A stretch of DNA of 64,000 nucleotides. It comes from Pseudomonadota bacterium. Its GTDB lineage: Bacteria; Desulfobacterota; Desulfarculia; Desulfarculales; Desulfarculaceae. This document shows positions 32,113 through 40,303 of the stretch, one piece after another. Within the stretch, counting starts at the first letter, position 1. Every line of letters starts with the position of its first letter. The position numbers and the translations under genes are program-made. The stretch is from NCBI GenBank assembly GCA_018902755.1, contig JAHIQI010000056.1, forward strand, positions 1 through 64,000. Reading direction: 5' to 3'. The notes under the pieces were generated by a model. The model saw nothing but the letters and a program-made list of their open reading frames with translations, was not told where the DNA came from and did not search any database.

Positions 32113-35100
32113 TACAAGGTAGCGCGGGCGCGGCCTCGTAGCTCTTGCGCTCTCCTATCGAAGCGGCGGGCTACCTCCAGGTGGAAAGACTGGCCCAGGT
32201 AGCGGCTTTGCTCCATGAGCTGGTTCTTGGCCCGCTGCCAAAGCTCCTCCAACTCGGCGAAGGTGTTCACCCGCTCCAGGCGTGAGGTGAGGCGGGCCAG
32301 CACCTGAGCGCGTAGGCGCTCGGCGTTCATCTCGAACAGGTCGCGCAGGCTGCCCTGGCGATCCGGCCCCAGGGGCAGCTCCTGCCCCTGCTCCCAGGCG
32401 ATCTTGAACATCTCCTCCAGGCGGGCCAACTCGTTCACCGCGGCCATGGATGCGCCCACCCGCTCCAGCATCTGCCCGCCCAGGCGCTCCAGGCTGGCCT
32501 GGAAGGCCTCTTCCAGGCGCTGCTGGTAGTCGGCGTTGCGTTGGGCGGTGAGGCTGAGCTTCTTGAGCTCCTCGTGGTACAGGCGCTTCAGCTTGCCCGG
32601 GCTCGACGCCCGGCGCACCGCCTCTATCTTGCGGTCCAGGCGCAGGGGGTCGGCGGCGGACAGGCTCAGCTTGCCGCCCTGTGGGGCCAGGGTCAGGGCC
32701 AGGCCCTCCTTGGCCCCCACCAGGCGGGCCAGGCCGTCGGGGTTTTCCACCAGGGCCTTGGCGTCCAGGGAGCTGATAAGCTCGTTGATCATCTCGAACT
32801 TGCGGTCCATGACCCGGGCCAGGGGCGCGAAGCTCACGATCACCGGGCTGCCGTCTTCCTTATAGGCCAGGCCCGAGGCGGCCAGGCCCAGCACCAGCAG
32901 CTTGATCTGGTTGGGGTAGGTGAGGCGCTCGGCCGCCGGGGCGAAAAAGGCCAGGCGCACCGCTTGGCCGCTGTCGCTCAGCGCCTGCAGCAAGAACTCC
33001 TGCACCTCGGGCCTGAGCTGCTCCAGGCCCCGGAGCACCCGGCGGCCCTCGTAGAGGTCGCGCTCGAAGTGGGTGACCCCCACCGAGCGCAGGGCCTTGA
33101 GGCGGTAGATGTATTTGAGCGGCACCTCGTTGTCGAGCATGAACAGGTCTTGCGAATCCACCAGGACCAGGCCCCGAAGCTGCAACAGGCGGTTGATGCC
33201 GGTGAGCACCCGGCCCTGGGCCAGCCAGGTTTCCCGCCCCTCCTGGGGCAGGCGGGTGTTTTCCACCAAATGGCGCAAACTGGCCGAGGGCGAGCCCTCG
33301 GGCTGCACCTCCAGGTAGCGGTCCAGGGCCAGGCGGCGGCGGGCGTTGTCGGCCACCAGGTCGTCCTGAGCCTGGCGGGCGGGGATGCGCTTTCGGCCCA
33401 GGCGGCGCACCAGATCCAGCAGGGAGAAGTAGCGCTCCAGGATGTCCTCGGTGAGATAGCCCTCCCGCCGAGCCCCGCCGCAGACCACGGCCAACAGGAA
33501 CAGCACCTCCACCATGGGCGGGTCGTTGTTTTCCAGCAGGGGTTGCAGGCCCACCAGGCAGGCCTCGCCGAAGATGACCTGGCGGAACAGGCCCTGGTGC
33601 TCCAGCAAGAAGGCCAGGTCCTGGCGCTGGCTGGTGCTCAGGTCCAGATGGGCCAGCATTGCCGAGGCCTCCAACGTCTCGGGCGCTGGCGGCTCCTCCT
33701 CCTCGTAGAGCAGCACCAATAGCATCATCAGCCGCCCCAGGTAGGGCTGCACGTCCAGGAGTTGGGCCAAGCTGGCGGTGAGGCGCTGGAACTGCAAGGG
33801 AGTGGCCCCCACGATGCCCGCCGCGGCGGCCCCGAACTCCTGGCGGGCCATCTCGTGGCTGAGCTGCATGTCCTGGAAGCCTTCCAGGCGTCGCCGGTCC
33901 ATGGCGCTGAGCTTGCCCGCGGCGGCCAGGCGGCGGCGGGTCATGGGGTGGCCCGCGCCCTGGGGCAGCAAGCGCTCCATGAGCCGGGGACAGCGCCTGA
34001 GCAGGCGGCCCAGGTTAAGAGCGAAGCGCGGCAGCACCAAAAGCTCGTCCAGCAGATAGCGCTCCAGGCGGGCCCGGAGCCGCTCCAGGCCCTCGGACAT
34101 GTCCAAAAGCTCACTGGGCTGGGGCTGGGGCTGGGCGGCCAGGAAGCGCTCCAGCTCGTAGCAGCAGCGGTCCATCTCTTCCAGGCGCCGGGCGGGCACC
34201 TCGGCCAGGGGCTGGCTCTGGGTGTGGCTCACCAGCTGGTTCAGCCGGGCCAGCTCCTGGTGGGGGTCCATGAAATGGGGCACCAGGGCCCCGGTGGCCG
34301 GGTCCAGGGTCAGGTAGATGCCCGAGTCGCCCAGGTAGGCCTCGCCTCCGGCGGCCAGGCTGCGGCGCAGGCGGCCCAGCTGGTCCGGGGGAAGCTCTTG
34401 GGGCGCAAAGGCCAACAGGGCCCGGCGCAGCTTGCCGAGGCGCTGGTTCAACTCCCCCTCGTCGCCATCGGCCAGCAGGGGGTTGAAGTTGATCAGATGC
34501 TTCTCGCTCAGATGCACGCATATCCACAGCAGGGTGAAGCTGGCCGCGGTGCCCAGGCTGGGCAGCAGCCGTCCGCTGCCGTGCAGCTCGCAGGTGAGGA
34601 GCGCCCGGAAGAAATAAGGCCGCACCGAGGAGTCCCCGGCGTAGAAGTGCTCCACGAAGCGGCGCAGCTGCTGCACCAGCTCGATGACCTGGCCGATGCG
34701 CTCCAGCCTGACCGCGTCAAAGCCGGCCAGGGCCTCCTTTTCGCGCAGCCCGGCCAGCTCCAGGCGCTGCCAATCGGCCAGGTGCTCGAACAGGTTGAAC
34801 AGCTTCAACAGCTTGCGGGTGGCCTTGGCCTGCACCCCGCCCACTTGGCTGATCTGCTCGTCCAGGATGTCGGTCCAGGTGAGGTCCGGTTCGGTGAGCA
34901 CCCGGATGCACTTGTCGTAGAGGGTGAACATCTCCCAGGCCTGGCCCCGGCTCAGGCCGCCGGGGCTGGCCGCCGCGGCCTCGGCCACCGAGAGCAGGCG
35001 GTACAGGCGCACCACGGCCACCGCCTCTTCCAGGTCCTGGTAGCTGTTCAGGTCGGTCAAGGGCTCCAGGGAGCTTTCCGGAAGTTTGCCGAAGGTGACC

Positions 35101-36731
35101 CTGGTCATGGTGCTGTGGCCCAGGACCATGAGGTAGAGCTGGAGCAGGGGGGCGGGCTCCACCCCCATGAGGGAGAGCTTCTCCAGGTTGTCCAGCACCG
35201 GGGTGCGCGGCCCCAGGAGCTTGCCGGGGTTGAGGCGCTGCTCCAGGCGGGCCAGGCGGGGAGCCAGCTCCATGAGGCGGCGCACGTCCCTGAGCTGGCT
35301 CTGGTGCACGATGGTCTCGAAGGGCTTGCGCAGGCGGCTGAGCTCCAGGCCGGGCAGCTCGGTGTAGGTGCCCTGGCGCACCTGCTCCAGGATGTCCAGC
35401 ACCCGGAGCACGTAGTCGAAGGAGTCCTTGTAGGCGGCCAGAAGCTCCCGGTCGCAACCGGCGATGCGCTTGCGCCGCACCCGGCTGGCGATGGCCGCAG
35501 TGGTCTCCGGCGGCTGGCGGCGCGCCCCGTGGAAGGTGCACAGGGTGTCCGGGAAGCTGCCCTCGATGTCGTACTGGGAGGCCCAGGCCCGCTCCTGGGC
35601 CTCGGGCAGGGACACCCCCAGGTGTTGCTGGCTGAAAAAGGCCCCGAACCAGCGGCTCCAGGCGTTCAGGAGGCGCTCGTCGCTGCCCCGGGGCAGGGGC
35701 AGGTCCTGGTAGGCCAGGCCGTCTATCTCCTGGGGCTCCAGATAGCCTAGGCTGCGGCCCTCTAGGAGCCCCTCCACCGTCTCGTGGTACACCCCCAGGC
35801 CCGAGAGGAAGGAGTAGAAGTCGAAGCGGTTGACCTCCATGGCCATGCCCGCCCCGCTCTGGTAGCGCCGCCTGGTGCGGTAGACGTGGCTGAACATCAG
35901 GAAGCGCTTGAACTCCAGCTGGTTCTTGAAGGTGACCTGCATGGTCTCGTTGCTGCTGGACAGGGGGCGGTCGGCCAGAATAAGAAGCTCCCCGCCTTCG
36001 GCCAACAGGTCGTAGAGGCGGCCGGCCGCGAAATAACCCAGGTCTTCCCTCTCGCGGTGGTCCTTGGGCGTGGCCCAGCCGGCCCGGCGCAGGCGCTCGG
36101 CAAAGAACTCCCAGGGCTCCTCCACCAAGACTACCGCCTCCAGGGGGGCCCGGTTGGCGGCCAGGTGTTCCAGGCTTTCCAAGACCACGAAGTCCAGGTG
36201 GGGCATGCGGCTGGTCAGCTCGGGCAGGAGCAGTTCGCTCTCTGCCGAGAGCAGGCCCACCCGCATGGTCTCGCGCAGGCGGCGCACCATGAGCCCGCTC
36301 AGGAAGGTGATGATCTCGTCGGCCCGGGCCCGCACCTCCACCAGGAAGTGGGCCACGTATTGCCGGGGGATGAGGAAAAAGGGGCTGCCGAGGCGGGTGT
36401 AGCGGATCAGCAGGCCCAGGCGCTTGAAAATGTCGTTGAGCTGGCGGTAGTTGGCCGACACCGCCCCGGAGTCGGCCAGGTCCAGGCCCTCCACCAGCCG
36501 CGCCTGCTCCGGGGGCAGGGTGGCTTGCTCGAACAGGCCCAGACCGTAGGCGTTGCCCCCCAGGCGGTCCGGCAAGAAGGGCGGGTGATCCTCGGCGGGG
36601 TAAGTGCCCAGGGGCACGTCCTCCGGGTCAATGCCCAGCTCGGCAAAGCGCTCTGGATCAATAAAGCGGTATAGCCCCGAAAATCTTCTGACTTCAGTGG
36701 GCAGGGCCGCCTTGGCGACGGAGTCGGGCAC
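32112..36731 (-). CDS. Very large conserved-looking protein, family not recognised
   Basis: The start chosen is GTG 36731 (GGAG five bases upstream), because a promoter covers the alternative start at 36833; the product is 1539 residues. It is Leu/Arg/Glu-rich and appears almost wholly alpha-helical. There is no signal peptide, no clear membrane helix and no catalytic motif I can name. The N-terminal ~450 residues read as a mixed alpha/beta region ('LGSPFFLIPRQYVAHFLVEV', 'SSSNETMQVTFKNQLEFKRFL'); the rest resembles helical scaffold repeats with amphipathic coils near the C-terminus. Codon use matches neighbouring core genes, so it is resident, not recently acquired. Function unknown. Confidence 0.75.
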   Translation of the reverse strand: MPDSVAKAALPTEVRRFSGLYRFIDPERFAELGIDPEDVPLGTYPAEDHPPFLPDRLGGNAYGLGLFEQATLPPEQARLVEGLDLADSGAVSANYRQLNDIFKRLGLLIRYTRLGSPFFLIPRQYVAHFLVEVRARADEIITFLSGLMVRRLRETMRVGLLSAESELLLPELTSRMPHLDFVVLESLEHLAANRAPLEAVVLVEEPWEFFAERLRRAGWATPKDHREREDLGYFAAGRLYDLLAEGGELLILADRPLSSSNETMQVTFKNQLEFKRFLMFSHVYRTRRRYQSGAGMAMEVNRFDFYSFLSGLGVYHETVEGLLEGRSLGYLEPQEIDGLAYQDLPLPRGSDERLLNAWSRWFGAFFSQQHLGVSLPEAQERAWASQYDIEGSFPDTLCTFHGARRQPPETTAAIASRVRRKRIAGCDRELLAAYKDSFDYVLRVLDILEQVRQGTYTELPGLELSRLRKPFETIVHQSQLRDVRRLMELAPRLARLEQRLNPGKLLGPRTPVLDNLEKLSLMGVEPAPLLQLYLMVLGHSTMTRVTFGKLPESSLEPLTDLNSYQDLEEAVAVVRLYRLLSVAEAAAASPGGLSRGQAWEMFTLYDKCIRVLTEPDLTWTDILDEQISQVGGVQAKATRKLLKLFNLFEHLADWQRLELAGLREKEALAGFDAVRLERIGQVIELVQQLRRFVEHFYAGDSSVRPYFFRALLTCELHGSGRLLPSLGTAASFTLLWICVHLSEKHLINFNPLLADGDEGELNQRLGKLRRALLAFAPQELPPDQLGRLRRSLAAGGEAYLGDSGIYLTLDPATGALVPHFMDPHQELARLNQLVSHTQSQPLAEVPARRLEEMDRCCYELERFLAAQPQPQPSELLDMSEGLERLRARLERYLLDELLVLPRFALNLGRLLRRCPRLMERLLPQGAGHPMTRRRLAAAGKLSAMDRRRLEGFQDMQLSHEMARQEFGAAAAGIVGATPLQFQRLTASLAQLLDVQPYLGRLMMLLVLLYEEEEPPAPETLEASAMLAHLDLSTSQRQDLAFLLEHQGLFRQVIFGEACLVGLQPLLENNDPPMVEVLFLLAVVCGGARREGYLTEDILERYFSLLDLVRRLGRKRIPARQAQDDLVADNARRRLALDRYLEVQPEGSPSASLRHLVENTRLPQEGRETWLAQGRVLTGINRLLQLRGLVLVDSQDLFMLDNEVPLKYIYRLKALRSVGVTHFERDLYEGRRVLRGLEQLRPEVQEFLLQALSDSGQAVRLAFFAPAAERLTYPNQIKLLVLGLAASGLAYKEDGSPVIVSFAPLARVMDRKFEMINELISSLDAKALVENPDGLARLVGAKEGLALTLAPQGGKLSLSAADPLRLDRKIEAVRRASSPGKLKRLYHEELKKLSLTAQRNADYQQRLEEAFQASLERLGGQMLERVGASMAAVNELARLEEMFKIAWEQGQELPLGPDRQGSLRDLFEMNAERLRAQVLARLTSRLERVNTFAELEELWQRAKNQLMEQSRYLGQSFHLEVARRFDRRAQELRGRARATL

Positions 36732-36804
36732 GGCACTCCTTTGGCCCGGGGTTCTCGGGGGGGCAGCACACCTACATCCCGGGCGGACCAGCAAGGTGTC
36801 AGGA

Positions 36805-36833
36805 ATGTTAACCCCTTGAATTGCAAGTGTCAA
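36805..36833 (-). promoter_or_regulatory. Promoter of the 1539-residue gene
   Basis: Minus-strand TTGACA (36833-36828), exactly 17 bases, then TAACAT (36810-36805). It places transcription about 65 bases before the GTG start at 36731. Confidence 0.6.
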
Positions 36834-36914
36834 CGCGCCTTGACCCCCGGCGGCCGGCGGGCTAGCCTACTATCAGGCCCAGGTGGCTGAATTTGCATTC
36901 AACAGGGAGCACTC

Positions 36915-38144
36915 ATGGATCAGGTTCAGAAGTTGTTGGAACGCCTAGACTCCTATGGCGACCAGATGATCGAGGCCCAGCGCGAGCTGGTGGCCATACC
37001 CGCCCTGGGGCCCACCAGCGGGGGCGAGGGCGAGATGAAAAAGGCCCTGGTGGTCCAGGGTTGGCTGGAGGAGCTGGGCCTTGAGGTCCGGCACGAGGAC
37101 TGCCCGGACCAGCGGGTGCCGGGCGGGGTGCGGCCCAACCTCTGGGGGGTCATGCCCGGCGGGGGCGGCCCCAAGGTGTGGGTGCTGGGGCACCTGGACG
37201 TGGTGCCCGAGGGCGACCGCTCGCTGTGGTCCAGCGACCCCTGGACGCTCAGGGTGGAGGGCGACCTCATCTACGGCCGGGGGGTCATGGACAACCACGC
37301 CGCCCTGGTCTCGGGCTTTTTCGCCCTGAAGGCCCTCAAGGAAGAGGGCATCGCTCCGGCCGGGGACGTGGGGCTCATTGCCGTGGCCGACGAGGAGACC
37401 GGCTCGGGCTACGGCCTGGAGCACCTGCTCAAAAAGCGGCCCGAGCTGTTTTCGCCCCAGGACCTGATCCTGGTGCCCGACGTGGGCGATCCGGACGGCA
37501 GCTTCATCGAGGTGGCCGAAAAATCCATGCTCTGGCTCAAGGTCACGGTCCACGGCAAGCAGGTGCACGGCTCCACCCCCCACAAGGGGGTCAACGCCCT
37601 GTACACCGCCGCCCGCATGATGATCGCCGCCCGGGAGCTGGCCAAGGGCTTCGGGGCGGCAGATCCCCTGTTCGACCCCATGGTGAGCACCTGCGAGCCC
37701 ACCCGCAAGGAGGCCGGGGTGTCCAACGTGAACACCGTGCCCGGGCGCGACGTGTTCTACATCGACTGCCGCATCCTGCCGGGGGTGGACCTGAACCAGG
37801 TGATGAAGGCCTTTGAGGAGCGCTTCGGGGCCATCGCCGCCGAGGAGGGGGCCACGGTGGATTTGGAGGTGGTCAACCGTTTGCAGGCGCCCAAGGCCAC
37901 CGATCCTCAAGCCCCGGTGGTCCGCGCCCTGGTGGAGGGCATCAAGCGGGTGCGCGGCCTGGAGCCCAGGGTGGGCGGGGTGGGCGGCGGCACGGTAGCC
38001 GCCTTTTTCCGCCAGCAAAACCTGCCGGTGGCGGTGTGGTATTCCTGCGAGCAGTCGGTGCACCAGCCCGACGAGTTCGCCAGGGTCTCTTCCATGATCG
38101 CCGACGCCAAAGTGTTGGCCCTTATCTATGCCGGACTGGCCTGA
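36915..38144 (+). CDS. M20-family zinc metallohydrolase (DapE/ArgE-like)
   Basis: The 409-residue protein shows the two-zinc M20 motifs: 'LGHLDVVPEGD' (His ligand and Asp), 'GRGVMDNHAALVSG' (bridging Asp) and 'AVADEETGSGYG' (general-base Glu pair). A dimerisation lid segment contains 'KVTVHGKQVHGSTPHKGVNAL'. Relatives remove acyl groups from amino acids or cleave dipeptides; 'M20 family metallo-hydrolase' is the safest name. A secreted amino-acid-type binding protein starts 19 bases downstream, which suggests amino-acid or peptide use. Confidence 0.9.
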   Translation: MDQVQKLLERLDSYGDQMIEAQRELVAIPALGPTSGGEGEMKKALVVQGWLEELGLEVRHEDCPDQRVPGGVRPNLWGVMPGGGGPKVWVLGHLDVVPEGDRSLWSSDPWTLRVEGDLIYGRGVMDNHAALVSGFFALKALKEEGIAPAGDVGLIAVADEETGSGYGLEHLLKKRPELFSPQDLILVPDVGDPDGSFIEVAEKSMLWLKVTVHGKQVHGSTPHKGVNALYTAARMMIAARELAKGFGAADPLFDPMVSTCEPTRKEAGVSNVNTVPGRDVFYIDCRILPGVDLNQVMKAFEERFGAIAAEEGATVDLEVVNRLQAPKATDPQAPVVRALVEGIKRVRGLEPRVGGVGGGTVAAFFRQQNLPVAVWYSCEQSVHQPDEFARVSSMIADAKVLALIYAGLA

Positions 38145-38163
38145 ACCAGGGGGAGGACGAAGC

Positions 38164-38964
38164 ATGAAGAAGTTGTGTTTGGCATTGGCCCTGCTCCTGG
38201 GCCTGGCCATGGCCGCGCCATCGGCCCAGGCCGGGCCGGTGATAGAGCGCATCCTCCAGCAAAAGGAGCTGGTGGTGGCCACCACCGGGGCCTACCCTCC
38301 CCTGACCGCCAAGACCAAGGAGGGCGAGTTCATCGGCCTGGACATGGACATCGCAAAGGCCCTGGCCCAGTCCCTGGGGGTGCGCCTGAAAATCCGGCAG
38401 ATGCCTTTTGACCGCCTTATCCCGGCGGCCGCCTCCGGCGAGGTGGACCTGGCCATCGGGGGCATCAGCGTGACCCCCCAGCGCAACCTGGAGGTCTATT
38501 TCGCCGGGCCCTACTTCGTCTCCGGCCAGACCCTGCTGGCCACCACCAAGGTGGGCGAGGGCATCAAGGGCCTGGACGATGTGAACCAGCCGGAGTTCAC
38601 CATAGCCGTGGCCAAGGGCACCACCAGCGAGCAGGCCACCCGCCAGATCATGCGCCGGGCCAAGATAATCGCCACCGACACCATGGACCAGGCCCTGGAG
38701 ATGGTCCTGAGCGGCGAGGTGAAGGCCATGGTGGCCGACTACCCCTACTGCGCGGTGGCGGTGTTCCGCAACCCCGAGGCCAAGCTGGGCACCCTGCAAA
38801 AGCCCTTCACCTTCGAGCCCCTGGGCGTGGCCCTGCCCCCGAACGATCCCCAGTGGGACAACCTGGTCAACAACTTCCTGTTCAACATGGAAGGCGGCGG
38901 CAGGCTGAACTACCTGAAGAACCGCTGGTTCAAAAGCCCGGCCTGGATGCGGCTGCTGCCTTAA
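38164..38964 (+). CDS. Periplasmic amino-acid-type solute-binding protein (copy 1)
   Basis: ATG 38164 follows GGGGGAGG. The 266-residue product has a signal peptide ending 'PSAQA' at about residue 24, then a family-3 binding fold: 'LVVATTGAYPPLTAK', 'EFIGLDMDIAKALAQSLGV', 'GEVDLAIGGISVTPQRN', 'FAGPYFVSG' and 'VAKGTTSEQ'. It would bind a polar amino acid or similar solute. No permease or ATPase gene is near. It is followed by a terminator and a close paralogue. Confidence 0.9.
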   Translation: MKKLCLALALLLGLAMAAPSAQAGPVIERILQQKELVVATTGAYPPLTAKTKEGEFIGLDMDIAKALAQSLGVRLKIRQMPFDRLIPAAASGEVDLAIGGISVTPQRNLEVYFAGPYFVSGQTLLATTKVGEGIKGLDDVNQPEFTIAVAKGTTSEQATRQIMRRAKIIATDTMDQALEMVLSGEVKAMVADYPYCAVAVFRNPEAKLGTLQKPFTFEPLGVALPPNDPQWDNLVNNFLFNMEGGGRLNYLKNRWFKSPAWMRLLP

Positions 38965-38993
38965 CCCGCTAGGAACCAATATCGTCAACAAAG

Positions 38994-39020
38994 CCGGGGC
39001 CCTGCGCCCCGGTTTTTTTT
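38994..39020 (+). terminator. Terminator between the two binding-protein genes
   Basis: A 7-bp stem CCGGGGC/GCCCCGG with a 5-base loop and eight T residues. Confidence 0.92.
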
Positions 39021-39121
39021 AGGGCCGCGGGCCGCGTTGGACTGATTAACACTTGTCATCCAGCCCCTTCTATGCCCATGATGGGCATCATTCCTGCGAT
39101 ATTTATTTTAAGGAGAGTTTC

Positions 39122-39928
39122 ATGCGCAAAAGTGGAATCGTCATCGCCTTGGTGGCTTTTTTGACCCTGGCCCTGGCTTCGGCCGCCCTGGCCGGTCCGG
39201 TGATGGACAGGATCATGAAAAAGGGCGAACTGGTGGTGGGGACCGCCGCCGACTACCCTCCCTTCAACTTCAAAGCCGCCGACGGCACCATCATGGGCCT
39301 GGATATCGACCTTGCCACCATCCTGGCCAAGTCCATCAACGTGAAGCTGAAGATCGAGGTCATCCCCTTCCCCAAGCTGCTTGACGCCCTGAACGCGGGC
39401 AAAGTTGACGTGGTGATCTCGGGCGTGACCATGACCCCGGTGCGCAACGCCAAGGTGTTCTTCGCCGGGCCGTACTTCATCACCGGCCAGGGGGCCCTGA
39501 TGAAGGGTGAGATGATGCAGAAGGTGCGCGACCTCACCGACTTCAACCACCCCGAGTACACCGTGGCCGTGGCCAAGGGCACCACCGGTGAGATCACCGC
39601 CAAGCAGCTTCTGCCCAAAGCCAAGATCATGTCGGTCGCGGACATGGACGCCGCCCTCAAGGCGGTGCTGAGCGGCAAGGCCCAGGTCCTGGTGACCGAC
39701 TTCCCCTTCTGCGTGCTGGCCAGCTTCCGCTACAAGGCCGACAACCTGGCCGCCCTGCAGAAGCCCTTCACCTTCGAGCCCCTGGGCGTGGCCGTGCCGG
39801 CCAACGACCCCTTGCTGCAAAACATGGTGGACAACTTCCTGGGCACCCTGGAAGGCGGCGGCGGCATCAACGAGCTGAAGAGGCGCTGGTTCAAGCAGTC
39901 CGGCTGGATCAAGAAGCTGCCCCAGTAG
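39122..39928 (+). CDS. Periplasmic amino-acid-type solute-binding protein (copy 2)
   Basis: ATG 39122 after AAGGAGAG gives 268 residues with a signal peptide ending 'ASAALA'. The mature part aligns throughout with copy 1: 'GPVMDRIMKKGELVVGTAADYPPFNF', 'SGVTMTPVRNAKVFFAGPYF', 'VAVAKGTTGE', 'LQKPFTFEPLGVAVPANDP' and the same C-terminal 'RRWFKQSGWIKKLP'. It has its own transcription unit between two strong terminators. Again no transporter subunits accompany it. Confidence 0.9.
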   Translation: MRKSGIVIALVAFLTLALASAALAGPVMDRIMKKGELVVGTAADYPPFNFKAADGTIMGLDIDLATILAKSINVKLKIEVIPFPKLLDALNAGKVDVVISGVTMTPVRNAKVFFAGPYFITGQGALMKGEMMQKVRDLTDFNHPEYTVAVAKGTTGEITAKQLLPKAKIMSVADMDAALKAVLSGKAQVLVTDFPFCVLASFRYKADNLAALQKPFTFEPLGVAVPANDPLLQNMVDNFLGTLEGGGGINELKRRWFKQSGWIKKLPQ

Positions 39929-39950
39929 CCCCGCGATACGCATAACGCAA

Positions 39951-39981
39951 AGGCCCCGCCCAGTTGGGCGGGGCCTTTTTA
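39951..39981 (+). terminator. Terminator after binding-protein copy 2
   Basis: GGCCCCGCCC pairs with GGGCGGGGCC around AGTT, followed by TTTTT. Confidence 0.93.
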
Positions 39982-40054
39982 TTTGGCTCTTAAAACTAGG
40001 GGCAGGCTAGAGGGCCAACGACGCCCTGGTTTTACTTCCCATCAACTCCACCTA

Positions 40055-40122
40055 ACGGCACAGCCAGGGTTTCGCGGGCAAGGCGGCCGGCGAACGAAAG
40101 GCGCAGATGTAGCAGAGCTACC
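40055..40122. repeat. Dispersed structured repeat, copy C (half copy)
   Basis: It matches the left half of copies A and E (ACGGCACAGCCAG, GGGCAAGGCG, CGCAGATGTAGCAGAG) but breaks off after 'GCTAC', so the right arms are lost. Confidence 0.65.
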
Positions 40123-40181
40123 GGGAATCCCAAGCCCTCTTTACAACACCGTCCCAAATCCACGCTCCGTCAACGCCAAGG

Positions 40182-40303
40182 GCGGCACAGCCAGGCGCCG
40201 CAGGGCAAGGCGGAAACGAGCGAGGGACGCAGGGGTAGTTAGACCTACCCAGAGGACCGAGCGATGTTGACAACGCCGCCATGCGGTGGCTGGCTGTGCC
40301 GTC
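40182..40303. repeat. Dispersed structured repeat, copy D
   Basis: It has the best outer stem of the set: GCGGCACAGCCAG against CTGGCTGTGCCG. The tip GGGGTAG/CCTACCC is again palindromic with a different sequence. It ends at the topA stop codon. Confidence 0.8.

Noticed and set aside
33762..35750. Open frame of about 662 codons antisense to the large orphan gene
   Set aside because: Gln/Ala/Leu-rich shadow without a start signal; the minus-strand gene has a promoter and ribosome site.
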